Shown here: piece by piece, positions 61,694 through 64,000 of the stretch
How the letters are laid out: each line of letters begins with the position of its first letter
Numbering within the stretch: the first letter of the stretch is position 1
Origin: Deltaproteobacteria bacterium
Lineage (GTDB): Bacteria; Myxococcota_A; UBA9042
Length of the DNA: 64,000 bases
Reading direction: 5' to 3'
NCBI GenBank assembly: GCA_020632665.1
Contig: JACKFC010000012.1
Location: forward strand, 1-64,000
Made by a program: the position numbers and the translations under genes
Notes under the pieces: model-generated
Seen by the model: only the letters and a program-made list of their open reading frames with translations
Databases searched by the model: none
Told to the model about the DNA's origin: nothing

Positions 61694-64000
61694 TCAGTAG
61701 GTGTAGGAGCAGGAACCGGACTTGCAGCTCTCGGTGGTCGAGGCGATGCCGTCGTCGCAATCCTTGTCGCCGTTGCAGGATTGTGCAGCACAGGAGCGGA
61801 TCAGCGTCACCGCGTCGAGGTAGACGCCCTCGCCCGTGTTGGCGACGCCGTCGGTCGTGTCGAAGGAGAATTCGATCTCGACCGTCTCGCCGGCGAAGGC
61901 CGAGAGCCCGACCTTGGCGTCGAACCAGGTCTTGAGCGTGAAGCCCGCCGCGTTCTTGTCCCAGACCTTGACCTTCTTCCCCTTCGCCGTGACGAAGACC
62001 TCGAAGCGGTCGTAGCTGGTGCCCATCTCGGTATCCATCCAGAGCGAGAAGCCGAGCGTGGTCTGCTCGCCCTTCGGGATCTCGACGCCCGTCCAGGTCG
62101 CGGTGCCCGACGATTGGCCGTCATCGAAGTTGCCGGTCGCGAGGTTGCCGTACCAGAGCGCCGACTTGCCGTCTTTGGCCTGCTTGCCCGAGACGAGCTG
62201 CCATTTGCTGGTCGCGAGCTGCGACTGCAGCACGAAAGGATCGGTCTTGCCGTCTTCGAAGCCGACGTCGAGCATCTTCGGCACGCAGCAACCCGGCTTC
62301 TCCAGAAGGGCGAACGAGCAGATGCCGCTCTCGCAGGCGTCGCTGGTGCACTCGTCGCCGTCGGCGCAATCGGTCGGTGTCGTGCAGCATTGCTGTTTGT
62401 GTTGGCAACCGTTGCTGATGCAGAGGTCGAGGGTGCACGCGTCGGAATCGGCACAATCGGTGTCGCCGATGCAGCAGAGCGGGTCGGTCTGGGTGTGGGC
62501 ACAAGGCAGGCCGACCACCGGGCAGCTGTCCTGCGTGCACGGGTTGCTGTCGTCGCAGTCGGCGACCGCGTTGCAGCAGACGCTGCCTGGCTTGGCGGTG
62601 TGCTTGCACTTCAGGCCGGAGCAGACGTCGCTGGTACACGGGTTGTCGTCGTCGCACTCGGCCGTCTTGGTGCAGCAATCGGGCAGCGGGACGTTGACGC
62701 AGCCGAAGTTGTCACCGCAGGTGTCGGCGGTGCAGTTGTTCTTGTCGTTGCAGGGCGTGGCGTTCTCGCAATAGCCGGCCCCGGCGCCGTATTTGCACTG
62801 CCCGGCGTCGCAGATGGCGTCGGTCGCGCCGAGGCCGTCGTCACAATCGGCGTCGACTTTGCACGGCGACGTGGTGCAGCCACCGTCGATCACCACGTCG
62901 TCGATGAAGGCATTGCTGTTGGCCCACACGGTATTGCCGGGCAGCACCTCGAAGACGAGGTCGAGCTTGCGCGTCGCGGCGCGGCCGGCGAAGCCACGCA
63001 GCGGGATCTTCACTTCCGCCCAGCCGGCGACCGGCTTGGCCTGCCAGATGTAGCGGGCGCCGATCGAGGTCTCGGCGCGCAGCCGGAGCTTGTCGGCCAG
63101 GCTGCCGCCGTTGAGCTGGGTGCGGACCCAGAAGCGGAGCATCGGCTCGGTCCCGAGGGCCAATTCCAGCGTCGGTAGGGCGGCCCGCGCGACCGTCTTG
63201 CCGCCCGGGATCGCCTGGGTCTGGACGACGTAGTGCAGCGACGATTTGCCGCCGTGGACCTCGGCGCTGGAGCCCTCCGTGACGGAGAAGACGCCGTTCT
63301 TGCTCGGCGAGAGCTTGGCCAGCGTGGTGTCGCCGGCTTCGAAACCGAGGCTGAGCAGCTCTGCCTTGCAGCACGCCGCGTCGGCACCCGAGGCGAGCAC
63401 GAATCCGCACTGGCCGCCGGTGCAGGTCGCCTCGCTGCAGAGCCCGAGGGCCGCCGCTGGGGCACAATCCGCGGCCGCCTTGCAGCAGGTCACGTCGTGG
63501 CCGCATTGGCCGCCGAAGCAGGCGTCCGCGGTGCAGAGGTCGCCGTCGTCGCACTCGATATCGTTCTGGCAGCAGCCCGGGCCGGGGACGTAGGCGTTGC
63601 TGCAGGTGCCGGCCGCCTTGGTGCAAGCGTCGGTCGTGCACGGGTTGCCGTCGTCGCAGTCGGAGTCGGCCTTGCAGCAGCCGAAGATGGCGGTCGTCTC
63701 GCAGGTGCCGGCTTTGCTGCAGGCGTGCTGGGTGCAGACGTTGTCGTCCTCGCAGTCGACCGCGGATTCGCAGCAGGTCTCGCCCTCGGGAGCTTGATGC
63801 GTGCAGCCGCTGGCGGGGTCGCAGGCGTCCTTGGTGCAGGTCTTGTGATCGTCGCAGTCGAGCGGCGCGTAGATGCAACCGCTCACCGGCGAACAGCCGT
63901 CGGAGGTGCAGGCGTCGCCGTCGTCGCAGGTGATCACCTGGTAGTTGCAGCCGGCTGCGGCGTCGCAGGCGCCCGTGGTGCAGACGTTGCCGTCGTCGCA
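61694..64000 (-). CDS. Cys-rich exported protein with two jelly-roll domains (start beyond right edge)
   Basis: The frame is open to the window edge (768 codons before the stop at 61694); a GTG near 63937 is internal, since the repeat continues upstream of it. From the edge: several C-DDGN-CT-D-C units, one jelly-roll-like beta domain (about nt 62885-63370, LSLGFEAGDTT to FIDDVVIDGG), more Cys units (nt 62285-62880), then a second jelly roll (nt 61800-62285, LDVGFEDGKTD to VYLDAVTLIRS), ending in a last Cys-rich unit. The beta domains resemble MAM/CBM-like adhesive modules. No C-terminal TM. Probably exported, given the disulfide-rich repeats, though its signal peptide is out of view. Confidence 0.8.
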   Translation of the reverse strand, partial: CDDGNVCTTGACDAAAGCNYQVITCDDGDACTSDGCSPVSGCIYAPLDCDDHKTCTKDACDPASGCTHQAPEGETCCESAVDCEDDNVCTQHACSKAGTCETTAIFGCCKADSDCDDGNPCTTDACTKAAGTCSNAYVPGPGCCQNDIECDDGDLCTADACFGGQCGHDVTCCKAAADCAPAAALGLCSEATCTGGQCGFVLASGADAACCKAELLSLGFEAGDTTLAKLSPSKNGVFSVTEGSSAEVHGGKSSLHYVVQTQAIPGGKTVARAALPTLELALGTEPMLRFWVRTQLNGGSLADKLRLRAETSIGARYIWQAKPVAGWAEVKIPLRGFAGRAATRKLDLVFEVLPGNTVWANSNAFIDDVVIDGGCTTSPCKVDADCDDGLGATDAICDAGQCKYGAGAGYCENATPCNDKNNCTADTCGDNFGCVNVPLPDCCTKTAECDDDNPCTSDVCSGLKCKHTAKPGSVCCNAVADCDDSNPCTQDSCPVVGLPCAHTQTDPLCCIGDTDCADSDACTLDLCISNGCQHKQQCCTTPTDCADGDECTSDACESGICSFALLEKPGCCVPKMLDVGFEDGKTDPFVLQSQLATSKWQLVSGKQAKDGKSALWYGNLATGNFDDGQSSGTATWTGVEIPKGEQTTLGFSLWMDTEMGTSYDRFEVFVTAKGKKVKVWDKNAAGFTLKTWFDAKVGLSAFAGETVEIEFSFDTTDGVANTGEGVYLDAVTLIRSCAAQSCNGDKDCDDGIASTTESCKSGSCSYTY

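Noticed and set aside
63930..63940. GTG near 63937 as the start of the right-edge protein
   Set aside because: The CTDC-type repeat continues in frame upstream to 64000 and no signal peptide follows the GTG, so the gene is simply cut by the window edge.

Overview
The window is GC-rich, gene-dense DNA, and I infer that it comes from a member of the Myxococcota (former deltaproteobacteria). The support is indirect: Hanks-type Ser/Thr kinases with proline/alanine-rich linkers or WD40 tails, long Cys-rich lipoproteins built of C-DDG-N-CT-D-C repeats, MYXO-CTERM-like Cys/TM/Arg tails, paired outer-membrane barrels of a myxobacterial type, and eukaryote-like extracellular modules. There is no rRNA, CRISPR array, prophage or recognisable transposase gene. 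No gap between genes exceeds about 240 bp.

Layout. Positions 1-1016: the 5' part of a secreted/outer-membrane protein (left edge) and nth. 1098-11354, minus strand: a block of exported proteins, made of two Cys-rich lipoproteins (596 and 1420 aa) followed by two paralogous secreted proteins that share a stalk plus P-domain but end in different heads (TLDc-like and C1q/TNF-like). 11426-18296: HupE/UreJ-like membrane protein, valS, a small membrane protein, a membrane-anchored Ser/Thr kinase and rpoZ. 18307-18477: a compact inverted-repeat element with four nested hairpins. 18474-21025: lytic transglycosylase, HEAT-repeat protein, greA, tsaE. 21028-25461: two coiled-coil membrane proteins, a DUF2225-like zinc protein, and two outer-membrane barrel proteins in a translationally coupled pair.

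25430-31400, minus strand: a tightly packed seven-gene operon (PilZ, mtnP, PfkB kinase, psd, DnaQ-like exonuclease, mgtE, CYTH) behind a good sigma70-type promoter. Then come tRNA-Ala(GGC) with an intrinsic terminator and an OPA-type MFS transporter. 33135-38185, minus strand: lipoprotein, anchored protein, class II aldolase, pseudokinase, Na/Pi cotransporter and PhoU-like protein. 38285-44043, plus strand: deoxynucleoside kinase, glpD, inositol-phosphatase family protein, small lipoprotein, CPBP protease, rhodanese.

44138-54225, plus strand: a second exported block, with a 1031-aa Ig-like lipoprotein and then an apparent operon of two tandem secreted deiminase-fold lipoproteins and two small exported proteins. 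54222-64000: acyltransferase/epimerase pair (minus), gyrB (plus), a zinc-ribbon Ser/Thr kinase with WD40 repeats, and the 3' part of another Cys-rich, jelly-roll-containing exported protein (right edge).

The housekeeping genes look ordinary. The unusual biology is in the exported proteins (head-swapped paralogs, deiminase pair, repeat lipoproteins), the pseudokinase, and the structured repeat after rpoZ. Several promoters share a pattern of TTG(C/A)NN, 16-18 bp, TANNNT. At three genes the -10 box lies only 6-7 nt from the start codon, which predicts leaderless messages.
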